Shown: positions 49,490 through 59,101 of the stretch, in pieces
Layout: each line of letters starts with the position of its first letter
Numbering within the stretch: the first letter of the stretch is position 1
Source: Pseudomonas sp. UBA1879
GTDB lineage: Bacteria; Pseudomonadota; Gammaproteobacteria; Pseudomonadales; Pseudomonadaceae
Assembly: GCF_002338065.1 (NCBI RefSeq)
Contig: NZ_DDHJ01000016.1
Location: forward strand, 145,716 to 209,715
DNA length: 64,000 nucleotides
Direction: 5' to 3'
Translations under genes and position numbers: made by a program
The notes under the pieces: generated by a model
What the model was told of the DNA's origin: nothing
The model's database searches: none
The model's input: the letters and a program-made list of their open reading frames with translations, nothing else

Positions 49490-50875
49490 TCATCGCTTCG
49501 CATTCGATGCGCGTAATGTGCCAATCGCCATCCAGCCGAGAAAAATCACACCCAGCACCAGGACGCTCCACAGACCGACGCGTTTCCAGTCCGGCCCAGC
49601 ATTCATTGGTGAGGGAGGCGCGCTGACCGCCACCGGGGCCGTCGACAACTGAGCTGTGCCCAGCGCTGCCAGCTTCTCAGGCGTCACACCGGGCACCAGC
49701 ATGTTCAGTGGCAGATTCGCCCCTTTGATGGTCGCGTTGCCGATGGCCAAGCTATAAGGCGGTGCACCCCGTCCCAGAAAGACCACTTGTGTGGCACGCA
49801 CGGCGAAACTGAGCTTGGGTGCATCGTTGCCCAGGCCACCGCCACGATCATCGACTTCGAGTTTCAGCTGTCGCACGACAGCGCCTGACAGCTGCATTTC
49901 GTCCTGAAGCACTTCCTGGCCGTTCTGGGTCAAGCGATAGAGCAGGCTGTCGTCGATGAGCTGCCAGGGGGCGTTGCCATCTGCACGCGCATATAGCGTG
50001 GCGGGGGCCAGACTGTTGGGTTGAGTGATCTCGACCTTCATGCGCTCCAGCGGCAGGGCGACCGGGAGCTGCCAGACGTAGATGCTGGGCTTCTCGACGG
50101 TCCCGGAGATGGCTGGCGACCAGCTCAGCGGCATCACGTCTGGGCGCGTACTGACCAACTGCGCAGCGGTTAAAATCGGCGCCGATTGCGGGTTGATCCA
50201 CAGCAGACGCAAATAGCGGGCGCTGCGACCGGGCAATGTGACGACCCGCTGCTCGACGCGCTCGTCCGCGAACGACAAACGCGCCACTTGGCTTTCGCCC
50301 CAGCGCTTCCAGTGTTGCAAGTCGTCACTGGCCTCGATGCTGAAGCGCTGAAAACCGTCGCGCTCGGCGTCCCAGTCGAGAATCAATTGGTCCAAAGGCC
50401 CGTGAAGGGCGCTGGTGTCGAGCAGCCAGCCGCGCAGAATCTCCTCGCCCGCTTCGATCTCCCCCTGGGGCTGGACTTCCACCAGCGTGCCGTTGGCGGT
50501 GCGTTCGACACGGATTTTCGGCTCGGCGTCCTTGGCATCGTCGCTGTTGTAGAGCGGGAACCACTTTACATCGACTGGCGTTTCGTCTTGGGCGCGCTGC
50601 GGTTGGCTGAGGGTCAGCGCGTAAGGCTGGGCCTGGCCATCGGCGTTGAAAATGCGCACGTCGTTGAGATTGCCTTGGCGAGCGTTCAGTTGAGCGGCGA
50701 GCGGCAGCTCGAGGCGATACCACGGCCCTTCGCCGCTCACGCTCAGCGGTAGGTGGCTGGCGAAATCGTTCGGCAGGTCTTCGGCCTGGGCGAACAGCGC
50801 GGCGCACAGCATCGATCCAAAAACAGCGGCCTTGACGAGAGACTGACGACTCAACAACGAACTCCTGATTCTCAT
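49490..50875 (-). CDS. DUF3999 membrane-anchored periplasmic protein
   Basis: 461 residues. A signal peptide (about 10-31, ending ALFAQAED), then a long periplasmic beta-rich region with two discoidin-like stretches (ILDWDAERDGFQRFSIEASD, RYLRLLWINPQSAP) and one C-terminal membrane helix (LWSVLVLGVIFLGWMAIG, about 437-455). It matches DUF3999, usually encoded right after a DUF2339 gene as here (4-nt overlap). Function unknown; the pair probably forms an envelope complex. Confidence 0.85.
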   Translation of the reverse strand: MRIRSSLLSRQSLVKAAVFGSMLCAALFAQAEDLPNDFASHLPLSVSGEGPWYRLELPLAAQLNARQGNLNDVRIFNADGQAQPYALTLSQPQRAQDETPVDVKWFPLYNSDDAKDAEPKIRVERTANGTLVEVQPQGEIEAGEEILRGWLLDTSALHGPLDQLILDWDAERDGFQRFSIEASDDLQHWKRWGESQVARLSFADERVEQRVVTLPGRSARYLRLLWINPQSAPILTAAQLVSTRPDVMPLSWSPAISGTVEKPSIYVWQLPVALPLERMKVEITQPNSLAPATLYARADGNAPWQLIDDSLLYRLTQNGQEVLQDEMQLSGAVVRQLKLEVDDRGGGLGNDAPKLSFAVRATQVVFLGRGAPPYSLAIGNATIKGANLPLNMLVPGVTPEKLAALGTAQLSTAPVAVSAPPSPMNAGPDWKRVGLWSVLVLGVIFLGWMAIGTLRASNAKR

Positions 50876-53739
50876 GGCAGTGCCGAATCCGTCGGCGTGG
50901 CTTCATCCGATAACGGGCTGCGAGTCGGTTTCTTCGGCGGCAATGGTGCGAAATATCCCACCACGAGGAGCAGAACGCCAACGCCGATGAACGACACGAT
51001 TCGTTCGAGGCTGCCGCGATTGCTCAGTTCAACGAAGAACAATTTGCCGACCACAATGCCGATCAGTACCGCGCCAACGATCCACACGTCCCGCTGTTTA
51101 CGCAGGTGCCCGCCGATCATCAGCGCCAGTGCCATCAAGGTCCAGACGATGGACAGGCCCGCCTGCACGCGCATCGATTCGAACAGCGCATCGGTGTGCC
51201 AAGCCACGCCTGCCCAGTGATGGGCGCTGCGCATGACCGTGGCGGTGACCAGCGCGAAGATCGACGCCCCCGCGATGATCAGAGCCACCTTGCGCGCATG
51301 ATGGGGGCTGACGCCGAGCTGCGGCAGTTGTTGACGCGTCCAGCTGAAAATACCGGCAAGCGTGATCAACAGACCCAGCTCCAACGGGTTGATCACCGGG
51401 ACGTAAGGCAGCGGATCGGCCGCCCCTTCGCTGAACCAGTTTGCCAGCCAGAACCACGCCAGCATCAGGAACGCCAGGGGCGCAGCGGCCCAGACCCTAT
51501 ATTCGCGGGGGTAGGCACTGACCGGCCACGGCACCCGCCACGGCTCAGTGCGCGGCGCGGTCATCGCCAGCAGATAGAAGCTCGGCAGCACGGCCCAGCC
51601 GAGCCAGCGCCAGGCGTTGTAGGACTCGGACAGAATCAGCAGGCCGTAACGCAACTCCAGCGACAGTACGCCGAGGATCAGCCAGCAACCCAGAACATGC
51701 GCGGCGCTGCGCAGGTGTCTATTCAGCACGGCGTCCAGCTTCTTCAGCGACAGCACATGAGCGGCGAACACCGCTGCCCAGCCGAGCCAGCCCCAATTCG
51801 CAGCGGGGTGGTAATAAGGGTTGAACAGCATCAAGGTCAGCAGCGCGACGCTGGCGGGCATCAACAGCGTGCACAGTTGCGCCAGCCCGACCCATCTGAG
51901 GCGCAATGAGACGACGGTCCACAGCCCGACGCTAAGGGCGCCCAGCAGCAGCAACGTCGGTATTTCCCGCGCGCCGGGCACGTAATGCATGCTGACGCAC
52001 AACGTGATTGACCACCACAGCGCGCCCCACACCAACAGCGCGGGTTGTAAGGCGCGTTCGCTGAATGCCAGACGCAATGTGCCGATCCGCTCGACGACGA
52101 AGGCACTGATCAGGCCGGCGAGCGCGATGATCAGCGGCGTCCAGAAATCGCCATGACTGACAGTCGGACCGTCCTTCCACGCCGCCCAGCGACCGACCAT
52201 CCCGAGGAATGCGAATCCTGCGCCCAGTTGCAGCAGCAAGCCGAAAACGCGCGCCAATCGCCGGTCCTGGCGCATCCCCAGCCAGAACACAGCGGCGCCT
52301 TCGACGGCCCAGGCCACGGTTGTCCACTGCGCGCTCAGCCCCAGAGGAATGGCCAGCGTCGCGAACACCACGCCGAGGGACAGGCAGGTTTCAACCAGCA
52401 ACAGCGCGCGGCCGGGTGCACGGCCAGCGAGGATGCGTGCAATCGCCATATAAAGGAGGCCCAGCACCAGCGCACTGAACGCCGCGCCGAACTCGATGTG
52501 CTGGACGATGGCGTATTGCAGGCCAAAACCGGCGATGGGCGTGCCGAACAAGAGGGTTCCGTCGACGTAATGACTGTGCTTCGCCGACCAGCGCAGGACC
52601 GCCGCACGGCTGTCGTCTTCAGGGCCTGTTGCGTGTTCTTGAAGCTTGCGTCGGGCAAACAGCAGGCCGATGGCCAGGTACAGCAGGAAGAAAAGAATCA
52701 GGAACGGCTCGGTACTCCAGAACAGCTCGGGGGTATAGGCCTTCAATCCCCACCCGCAACCGATGCCGAATGTGCCGACAAAGCCGATCAGGTTCAACGG
52801 ACGCCATGCCTTGAACCAGGCGATGGCGAAGATTCCGGCGTTGAGCAAGGCGAAATAACTGAACAGCGCGACATGGCTGCCCGCCCCCGATGAGGTCAAC
52901 AAGGGCGCTGCAAAACCGCCGAGCGCCGCCACGCAGGCGAGGGCCAGCGAGTTTTGCGTCACCGCGAGAATGGCCGAGAACACAGTCACCGCCACCAGTA
53001 GGCTAAACGCCATGCCGGGGGCGAGTAACGTGTGGACTTTCATCGCGGCGAACACCGTCAGGTACAGCACCGCCACGCCTGTGCCTTGCAGCATCAGGGC
53101 AAAGGATTCGTTGCGTTGGCGCAGCCACCAGCCAAGGCCCAAGAGTGCCAATGCTGCGACGGCAACCCCGGCGTATCGCGCTTCGATGGGCACGACCAGG
53201 CCTTCAGTGGCGTAGCGCAGCAGAAACGCCAACCCGAGAAACAGCAGCACCACGCCGACGCGTAACACCGTGTTGCCGCCCAGCAGCCAGTCTTTTGCGT
53301 GATTCAGCAAGTTGTCGAACAGGTTGGGCTCGGTGTAATGCGCGGCCGCGGGGCGCGCAGGTTGCAGGTTCTCGGGCGGGCGGCGCCATTCGGAATCGGT
53401 GGTAGGTTCAACAAGCTCAGGTTCGAGGTCCGGCAAGTCCCAGAGCAGCTCGGGACCGGTGTCGGCAACAGGTTGGATATCGAGCGGTGTTGGCGCTGGG
53501 GCGTCCGGCAGCTGCGTGGCAGCGGAATCCAGCTGGCTCAGACGTAGCTGAAGGGCCTTTAGATCAAGCCGGGTCTCAGCCAGTTCGGCTTTCTGTTCGC
53601 TTGTCTGGCGAGCCAGCGATGACAGGCGAACGCTCAAACCCAGAGCCAGGCCGACCACCGCGCCCACAGCACCGCCCATCAGCGATTCATCGAGCACTGC
53701 ACCGATGAACACCCCTGCCAGCAAAAGAATCCATTGCAC
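50872..53739 (-). CDS. DUF2339 large polytopic membrane protein
   Basis: 955 residues. A short N-terminal coiled coil (about 40-80) and Pro-rich stretch precede roughly 25 hydrophobic helices spanning most of the protein. Conserved start of the membrane part: NLFDNLLNHAKDWLLGGNTV, then RVGVVLLFLGLAFLLRYATE. This is the DUF2339 family, of unknown function, paired with DUF3999 (overlap ATGA-type at 50872-50875). A cell-envelope role is inferred from topology only. Confidence 0.88.
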   Translation of the reverse strand: MQWILLLAGVFIGAVLDESLMGGAVGAVVGLALGLSVRLSSLARQTSEQKAELAETRLDLKALQLRLSQLDSAATQLPDAPAPTPLDIQPVADTGPELLWDLPDLEPELVEPTTDSEWRRPPENLQPARPAAAHYTEPNLFDNLLNHAKDWLLGGNTVLRVGVVLLFLGLAFLLRYATEGLVVPIEARYAGVAVAALALLGLGWWLRQRNESFALMLQGTGVAVLYLTVFAAMKVHTLLAPGMAFSLLVAVTVFSAILAVTQNSLALACVAALGGFAAPLLTSSGAGSHVALFSYFALLNAGIFAIAWFKAWRPLNLIGFVGTFGIGCGWGLKAYTPELFWSTEPFLILFFLLYLAIGLLFARRKLQEHATGPEDDSRAAVLRWSAKHSHYVDGTLLFGTPIAGFGLQYAIVQHIEFGAAFSALVLGLLYMAIARILAGRAPGRALLLVETCLSLGVVFATLAIPLGLSAQWTTVAWAVEGAAVFWLGMRQDRRLARVFGLLLQLGAGFAFLGMVGRWAAWKDGPTVSHGDFWTPLIIALAGLISAFVVERIGTLRLAFSERALQPALLVWGALWWSITLCVSMHYVPGAREIPTLLLLGALSVGLWTVVSLRLRWVGLAQLCTLLMPASVALLTLMLFNPYYHPAANWGWLGWAAVFAAHVLSLKKLDAVLNRHLRSAAHVLGCWLILGVLSLELRYGLLILSESYNAWRWLGWAVLPSFYLLAMTAPRTEPWRVPWPVSAYPREYRVWAAAPLAFLMLAWFWLANWFSEGAADPLPYVPVINPLELGLLITLAGIFSWTRQQLPQLGVSPHHARKVALIIAGASIFALVTATVMRSAHHWAGVAWHTDALFESMRVQAGLSIVWTLMALALMIGGHLRKQRDVWIVGAVLIGIVVGKLFFVELSNRGSLERIVSFIGVGVLLLVVGYFAPLPPKKPTRSPLSDEATPTDSALP

Positions 53740-53856
53740 GCCACGACATCCCTTTTCCGCCGCAGTGCGGCAATGGCGAGGAGTATATCGGGCGGGGCAA
53801 AAGAGGAAACGATTAGTGTCGGGAAGCGAGAACTGCGTCGACAGTCAATGACAACC

Positions 53857-54357
53857 CTAGGAGCGCGCTTGCCCGCGAAGGTGATCTGTCAGTCAACGTT
53901 GCTGCGTCTGAGGAAATGCATCGCGAGCAAGCTCACTCCCACAGGGGCTGGGTCAGTCGGAATCTTCTGCGGACCGTGTGGGAGCGCACTTCCCCGCGAC
54001 GGAGGTGTGTCAGTCAACATTGCTGCGTCTGACCAAATGCATCGCGAGCAAGCTCACTCCTACAGCGTCGACTCTCAATGACAACTGTAGGAGCGTGGCT
54101 TGTCCCGCGATCGGCGGGGTACCCGTCGTAAGTCCAGCGTTCACGGTCTAACAGGCAGGCCACGGGCTCCGATGTTACGGCGGCTGCGGTTGGACGCAAC
54201 CCTGCGCGGTCGCGGGACACGCCACGCGCCTACAGGGGCCTAGGCCGGTCGGAAGACCTTCCGCGGACCGTGTAGGAGTGAGCTTGCTCGCGATCAGGGT
54301 CTGTCAGATCACGTTGCAGTGCCTGGCTCAACGCATTCGCGGGCAAGCGCTCTACAG
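53857..54357. repeat. cluster of four REP pairs (BIME-like array)
   Basis: Four successive inverted units: 53857-53944 (families C/B mixed), 53986-54064 (C/B), 54085-54235 (family D, long) and 54271-54357 (B/C). Direct repeats link them: a GTCGAC-x-CTCAATGACAAC-like segment at 53838 and 54067, GTCAGTCAACATTGCTGCGT-like loops in units 1 and 2, and CTGCGGACCGTGTGGGAG-like segments before units 2 and 4. No gene is seen in the 681-bp gap 53740-54420. Confidence 0.88.
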
Positions 54358-54420
54358 GGTTTCGCGTTTTGTCGGTTAGTTGATGGGTGATCGTTGCCCT
54401 GCGACGACGATCCCCGTTTC

Positions 54421-56904
54421 TCAATCCAGCGCGTGCCAGATCTCGTTCGCGTATTCGCGAATGGTCCGGTCCGAGGAGAACCAGCCCATGCGCGCGGTGT
54501 TGAGCACTGCCGAGCGCCACCATTCCTTGCTGTCGTGCCAGCGTTTTTCGACCCGTGCCTGGGCATCCCAGTACGACTCGAAATCCGCGCAGACAAAGAA
54601 ACGGTCGTAGTTGATCAACTGCTCGATCAACCCAGCGTAGCGATACGGATCGTCCGGCGAGAACACCCCGCCACGAATCGCTTGCAGCACATCGTTCAGC
54701 CGCGACGACGCCGCGATGTCGTTATGCGCGTTGAATTCACCCGCATGTTTGCGTGCTTCGACCTCTTGGGACGTCATGCCGAAGATGAACATGTGTTCCA
54801 GCCCGACCTGCTCGCTCATTTCCACGTTGGCGCCGTCGAGGGTGCCGATGGTGAGCGCGCCGTTGAGACCGAACTTCATGTTGCTGGTGCCCGAGGCTTC
54901 CAGCCCTGCCGTGGAAATCTGCTCCGACAGGTCGGCGGCCGGAATGATGCTTTCCGCCAGACTCACGTTGTAGTTCGGCAGGAACACCACTTTCAGACGG
55001 CCGCGCAGGGTCGGATCGTTGTTCACGGTCCGGGCGATGTCGTTCGCCAGTTTGATGATCAGCTTGGCCGAGTGATAACTGGCCGCCGCCTTGCCCGCGA
55101 AAATCTTCACGCGGGGCACCCAGTCGGTGCTGGGGTCAGCGCGCATGGCTTGATACAGCGCCACGGTGTGGAACAGGTTGAGCAGTTGGCGCTTGTATTC
55201 GTGAATCCGTTTGACCTGCACGTCGAACAGCGCTTCCGGATTGAGCGCGATGCCCAGTCGTTCCTGAACGATGTTCGCCAGCGCGGTTTTGCTCTGCAGC
55301 CGTTGCGCGGCGAATGCTTGCTGGAACGTCGGGTCGTCGGCCAGCGGCTCCAGTTTGAGCAGCGCGGTTTCGTGATTATCCAGCACCTGCTCGCCCAGCT
55401 TGTCCACCAACATCGAAGTGAGCTCCGGGTTGGACTGGAACAGCCAGCGGCGGAAGGTGATGCCGTTGGTTTTGTTGTTGATGCGGTCTGGGTACAACTT
55501 GTGCAGCTGCGCGAACACGGTCTTGCGCATCAGTTGCGTGTGCAGGGCCGAGACGCCGTTGATGCTGTGCGAGCCGATGAACGCCAGGTTACCCATGCGC
55601 ACGCGACGGCCATTGTCTTCTTCGATCAACGACACCGCACGCAGCAAACCGAACAGATCCGGATCATCCTTGTGATCGACGCGCACCTGATCGATGTGTT
55701 GCGCATTGATCATATAAATGATCTGCATGTGGCGCGGCAGCAGCCGTTCCATGAGGCCGACGGACCACGTCTCCAGCGCCTCGGGCAGCAATGTGTGGTT
55801 GGTGTAGGCGAGGGTGCCGACCGTGATGCGCCACGCTTCGTCCCACTCCACGTCGTACAGGTCGATCAGGATGCGCATCAGCTCGGCGACAGCGATCGAC
55901 GGGTGCGTGTCGTTCATCTGAATCGCGGCGTGTTCGGGCAGGCTGTTGATCGTGTAGCCCATGTTCTTGTGGCGACGCAGCAGATCTTGCAGCGAAGCCG
56001 AGACGAAGAAATATTCCTGACGCAGGCGCAGTTCCTGGCCGGCTTCGGTGCTGTCGTTGGGGTACAGCACGCGGGAAATGCTCTCGGCGCGAACCACTTC
56101 CGCCACGGCGCCGACGTGGTCGCCCGCGTTGAAGCGTTCCAGATGCAGGTCTTCGACGGCGCGGGCACGCCACAGGCGCAAGGTGTTCACCGCCTTGCCG
56201 CGCCAGCCGACCACGGGAGTGTCGTAGGCAATCGCCCGCACGGTTTCGCCCGCGCTCCAGATCTGACGGGTTTCGCCCGACGCATCCAGCACCGGCGCGC
56301 CGTTGGGGTCAACGACCGGTTGGACACTGCCGCCGAAGCCAATCTGGTAGATCACTTCCGGACGCTCGAACTCCCACGGGTTGCCGAAATCCAGCCAGTT
56401 CTCGGTCTGCTCCTGCTGCCAGCCATCGACAATCGCCTGACGGAACAGGCCATGTTCATAACGGATGCCGTAGCCGTGACCGGCGATGCCGAGCGACGAC
56501 ATGCTTTCCATGAAGCACGCGGCCAGACGCCCCAAACCACCATTGCCCAGCGCCGCATCGGGTTCCAGCGTGCGGATTCTTTCCAAGTCGACGTTAAGGC
56601 CCTTGAGCGCTTCACGTGCAGTGTCCAGGATGCCGAGGTTGCTCAGGCTGTCGAACATCAATCGCCCAATCAGAAATTCGAGCGACAGGTAATAGACGCG
56701 TTTCTTTTCCTGCCGGTAGATGTAACGGGTGTGGTTCATCCACTTCTCGGCCATTTTGTCGCGAGTGGCCAAGGCGATCGCCATGAACCAGTCATGGTCG
56801 AACGCATGGGCAGCGTCTTTACCGACGGCGAATTCGAGCTTGTTAAGTACAGCTTCACGAAAGGCTGCCACTTCAGCGTCACGAACGTTGGGTTCCGGAG
56901 ACAT
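54421..56904 (-). CDS. glgP: glycogen/alpha-glucan phosphorylase
   Basis: 827 residues. Early GNGGLGRLAACFMESMSSLG (about residue 125), KRIHEYKRQLLN, and the pyridoxal-phosphate site EASGTSNMKFGLNGALTIGT (about residue 670) are all present, followed by the family C-terminus. ATG 56904 has GAGG 9 nt upstream and is preferred to TTG 56919. Releases glucose 1-phosphate from alpha-1,4-glucans. No other glg genes are in the window. Confidence 0.96.
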   Translation of the reverse strand: MSPEPNVRDAEVAAFREAVLNKLEFAVGKDAAHAFDHDWFMAIALATRDKMAEKWMNHTRYIYRQEKKRVYYLSLEFLIGRLMFDSLSNLGILDTAREALKGLNVDLERIRTLEPDAALGNGGLGRLAACFMESMSSLGIAGHGYGIRYEHGLFRQAIVDGWQQEQTENWLDFGNPWEFERPEVIYQIGFGGSVQPVVDPNGAPVLDASGETRQIWSAGETVRAIAYDTPVVGWRGKAVNTLRLWRARAVEDLHLERFNAGDHVGAVAEVVRAESISRVLYPNDSTEAGQELRLRQEYFFVSASLQDLLRRHKNMGYTINSLPEHAAIQMNDTHPSIAVAELMRILIDLYDVEWDEAWRITVGTLAYTNHTLLPEALETWSVGLMERLLPRHMQIIYMINAQHIDQVRVDHKDDPDLFGLLRAVSLIEEDNGRRVRMGNLAFIGSHSINGVSALHTQLMRKTVFAQLHKLYPDRINNKTNGITFRRWLFQSNPELTSMLVDKLGEQVLDNHETALLKLEPLADDPTFQQAFAAQRLQSKTALANIVQERLGIALNPEALFDVQVKRIHEYKRQLLNLFHTVALYQAMRADPSTDWVPRVKIFAGKAAASYHSAKLIIKLANDIARTVNNDPTLRGRLKVVFLPNYNVSLAESIIPAADLSEQISTAGLEASGTSNMKFGLNGALTIGTLDGANVEMSEQVGLEHMFIFGMTSQEVEARKHAGEFNAHNDIAASSRLNDVLQAIRGGVFSPDDPYRYAGLIEQLINYDRFFVCADFESYWDAQARVEKRWHDSKEWWRSAVLNTARMGWFSSDRTIREYANEIWHALD

Positions 56905-57331
56905 CGGGTACGACCTCAAGTTGGTTGGACGATTGAATGGGGTGGATTGACTGTAGGGGGTGTCGCCGCTTATTTCCTGCCCTCAGGCGAAATATCCGGT
57001 TGCACGACCCTCGGTTCGACTCGGTCAGAGCGCTCTGGTTCGCCGGTTTTTGACGGTATGCGGCATCTTGCAAAACGCTTGCATTGATCGTTCCAGTTTT
57101 GTTCGAGTTTGCCGCTATGGCCGGTTTACTGCGCGCCGCCATCGGACGAATGCGTCATTCCAGTCACAGGAAGGGTGGTTGCGCCAACGCATCCGTCCGG
57201 TCGCGGTCCGCAGCAAGCCGGCTCACACAAAAAAGCAGGCAGCGGCGCCAATATGATCATTTGTCATTTCGGGTTTATGATGCCCAACGGCAGCTAGATA
57301 GAAGCCCCTGAATTGGACTTATGGAGCACCT
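56905..57331. other. glgP/pip divergent intergenic region
   Basis: 427 bp with no supportable gene. It holds a lone half-REP of family A (CAGCAAGCCGGCTCACACAA, 57211-57230) and must contain the promoters of both genes; none is clear enough to call. Confidence 0.5.
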
Positions 57332-58303
57332 ATGCAGACTTTGTACCCGCAGATCAAACCTTACGCCCGGCATGATCTGGCAGTGGAAGAGCCTCATGTG
57401 CTGTATGTCGATGAAAGCGGCTCGCCGGAAGGCCTGCCGGTGGTATTCATCCACGGCGGCCCAGGTTCGGGATGCGATGCGCAGAGCCGTCGCTACTTCG
57501 ACCCGAATCTGTACCGCATCATTACTTTCGACCAGCGCGGTTGCGGCCGATCCACCCCTCACGCCAACCTCGAAAACAACACCACCTGGCATTTGGTCGA
57601 AGACCTCGAACGGATCCGTAAACACCTCGGTATCGACAAATGGGTGCTGTTTGGCGGTTCGTGGGGCTCGACACTCTCGCTGGCCTACGCGCAGACCCAC
57701 CCCGACCGCGTACATGCCCTGATTCTGCGGGGTATCTTTCTGTGCCGTCCGCAGGACATCAGATGGTTCTACCAAGAGGGCGCCAGTCGTCTGTTCCCCG
57801 ATTACTGGCAGGATTATGTGGCGCCGATCCCTCAGGATGAGCGGGGCGATCTGCTCAAGGCGTTCCACAAACGGCTGGTGGGCACCGACCAGATCGCTCA
57901 GATGCACGCCGCCAAGGCGTGGTCCACGTGGGAGGGGCGTACCGCCACGTTGCGACCGAACCCGCTGGTGGTGGATCGCTTCTCCGAGCCGCAGCGCGCG
58001 CTGTCCATCGCCCGCATCGAATGCCATTACTTCACCCACAACGCCTTCCTTGAAGAGAACCAACTGATCCGCGACATGCCGAAAATCGCGCACTTGCCAG
58101 GAATCATCGTGCATGGCCGCTATGACGTGATCTGCGCACTCGACAATGCGTGGGAATTGCACCAGAACTGGCCGAACAGCGAGCTGCAAGTGATTCGCGA
58201 TGCGGGGCACGCGGCCTCCGAACCAGGCATTACCGACGCGCTGGTCCGTGCGGCCTCGCAAGTGGCGCGGCGTTTGCTGGATCTTCCGCCAGAAGAGGCA
58301 TAA
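57332..58303 (+). CDS. pip: prolyl aminopeptidase (proline iminopeptidase)
   Basis: 323-residue alpha/beta hydrolase. Oxyanion loop VFIHGGPGSGCDAQSRRYFD (about 38-57), FDQRGCGRSTPH, nucleophile elbow GGSWGSTLSLAYAQTHPDRV (Ser about 112), acid in HGRYDVICAL and late His in DAGHAASEP. Cytosolic; removes N-terminal proline from peptides. SD GGAG is 5 nt upstream of ATG 57332. dtd follows after a REP hairpin. Confidence 0.95.
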   Translation: MQTLYPQIKPYARHDLAVEEPHVLYVDESGSPEGLPVVFIHGGPGSGCDAQSRRYFDPNLYRIITFDQRGCGRSTPHANLENNTTWHLVEDLERIRKHLGIDKWVLFGGSWGSTLSLAYAQTHPDRVHALILRGIFLCRPQDIRWFYQEGASRLFPDYWQDYVAPIPQDERGDLLKAFHKRLVGTDQIAQMHAAKAWSTWEGRTATLRPNPLVVDRFSEPQRALSIARIECHYFTHNAFLEENQLIRDMPKIAHLPGIIVHGRYDVICALDNAWELHQNWPNSELQVIRDAGHAASEPGITDALVRAASQVARRLLDLPPEEA

Positions 58304-58323
58304 CCGGGGCAAAAGGATCGAAA

Positions 58324-58360
58324 CTGTGGGAGCCGGCGCGTAGCAAGCCGGCTCCCACAG
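58324..58360. repeat. compact REP hairpin, family A
   Basis: CTGTGGGAGCCGGC, 9-nt loop, GCCGGCTCCCACAG: perfect 14-bp arms with the usual spacer almost deleted. Lies between pip and dtd; no T-run follows. Confidence 0.9.
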
Positions 58361-58398
58361 GATTTGTGTGAATCCAGTAAATGTTTAGAAGGTTATAA

Positions 58399-58836
58399 AT
58401 GAAGGGTTTGCTCCAGCGCGTGCGTTCAGCTCGCGTCGATGTCGCGGGCCAGGTGGTGGGTGCCATCGATCAGGGGTTGCTGGTGCTGGTTGGGGTCGAA
58501 CCTCAAGACACCCGGGCCAGTGCCGACAAGCTTTTGCACAAGCTGCTCAACTACCGGGTGTTCAGCGACGCCGACGGCAAGATGAACCTGTCATTGAACG
58601 ATGTGGGCGGCGGATTGCTGCTGGTTTCTCAGTTCACACTGGCAGCTGACACCAAGAGCGGCATGCGTCCCAGCTTCTCGAAAGCTGCGCCGCCCGCCCT
58701 GGGTGCCGAATTGTTTGACTATTTGCTGGAAAAGGCTAAAACCTCGCACGGGACGGTCGCGTCGGGCCAATTTGGTGCGGATATGCAGGTGCATTTGATC
58801 AATGATGGCCCTGTGACATTTTTGCTTGAGACGTGA
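58399..58836 (+). CDS. dtd: D-aminoacyl-tRNA deacylase
   Basis: 145 residues. MKGLLQRVRSARVDVAGQVV at the start, the active-site region LVSQFTLAADTKSGMRPSFS (about residue 75) and the C-terminal cross-subunit motif NDGPVTFLLE. It hydrolyses D-amino acids mischarged onto tRNA. AAGG is 6 nt upstream of ATG 58399. Likely co-transcribed with pip. Confidence 0.96.
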   Translation: MKGLLQRVRSARVDVAGQVVGAIDQGLLVLVGVEPQDTRASADKLLHKLLNYRVFSDADGKMNLSLNDVGGGLLLVSQFTLAADTKSGMRPSFSKAAPPALGAELFDYLLEKAKTSHGTVASGQFGADMQVHLINDGPVTFLLET

Positions 58837-59101
58837 AACCCGGGCTTTCGCTGACGTCCCCGAATTTATTAGGCGAAAAAGCCATAAATACTTTGTTTCC
58901 CCTGATGCGTTGTAACGCGGGCTACTAGATAATCGCGCGCTACGAAGGCGAGTGAAAACTCGCCAGATCGGTAAAAACGCAGACTGGTCCGACACCGCTT
59001 GGGGAATCATTGGCCCCTTTTGGAGTCGGAACAATGCTCGCCAACCCGGCATTTGAAAGCTGGCCGTTGGTTTCTTCATCTGTTTTCGGCGAGGGTTGCT
59101 C
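58837..59101 (+). other. opgG leader/promoter region
   Basis: 265 bp. A perfect GGCGAGT-GAAA-ACTCGCC hairpin with a GNRA-type tetraloop is at 58947-58964, and a weaker GGGG/CCCC stem near 59000-59016. These could sit in a long 5' leader of opgGH. No clear -35/-10 pair was identified. Confidence 0.45.

Noticed and set aside
53857..54357. CRISPR-like array
   Set aside because: Repeats are inverted pairs of unequal size and several families, spacers are not of constant length, and no cas genes are present.
54394..57087. 897-codon plus-strand open frame antisense to glgP
   Set aside because: Shadow of glgP; no motifs, no SD, and composition typical of reverse-frame Pseudomonas sequence.
58324..58360. 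Intrinsic terminator of pip
   Set aside because: Strong hairpin but no following T-run; sequence is a REP family A pair.
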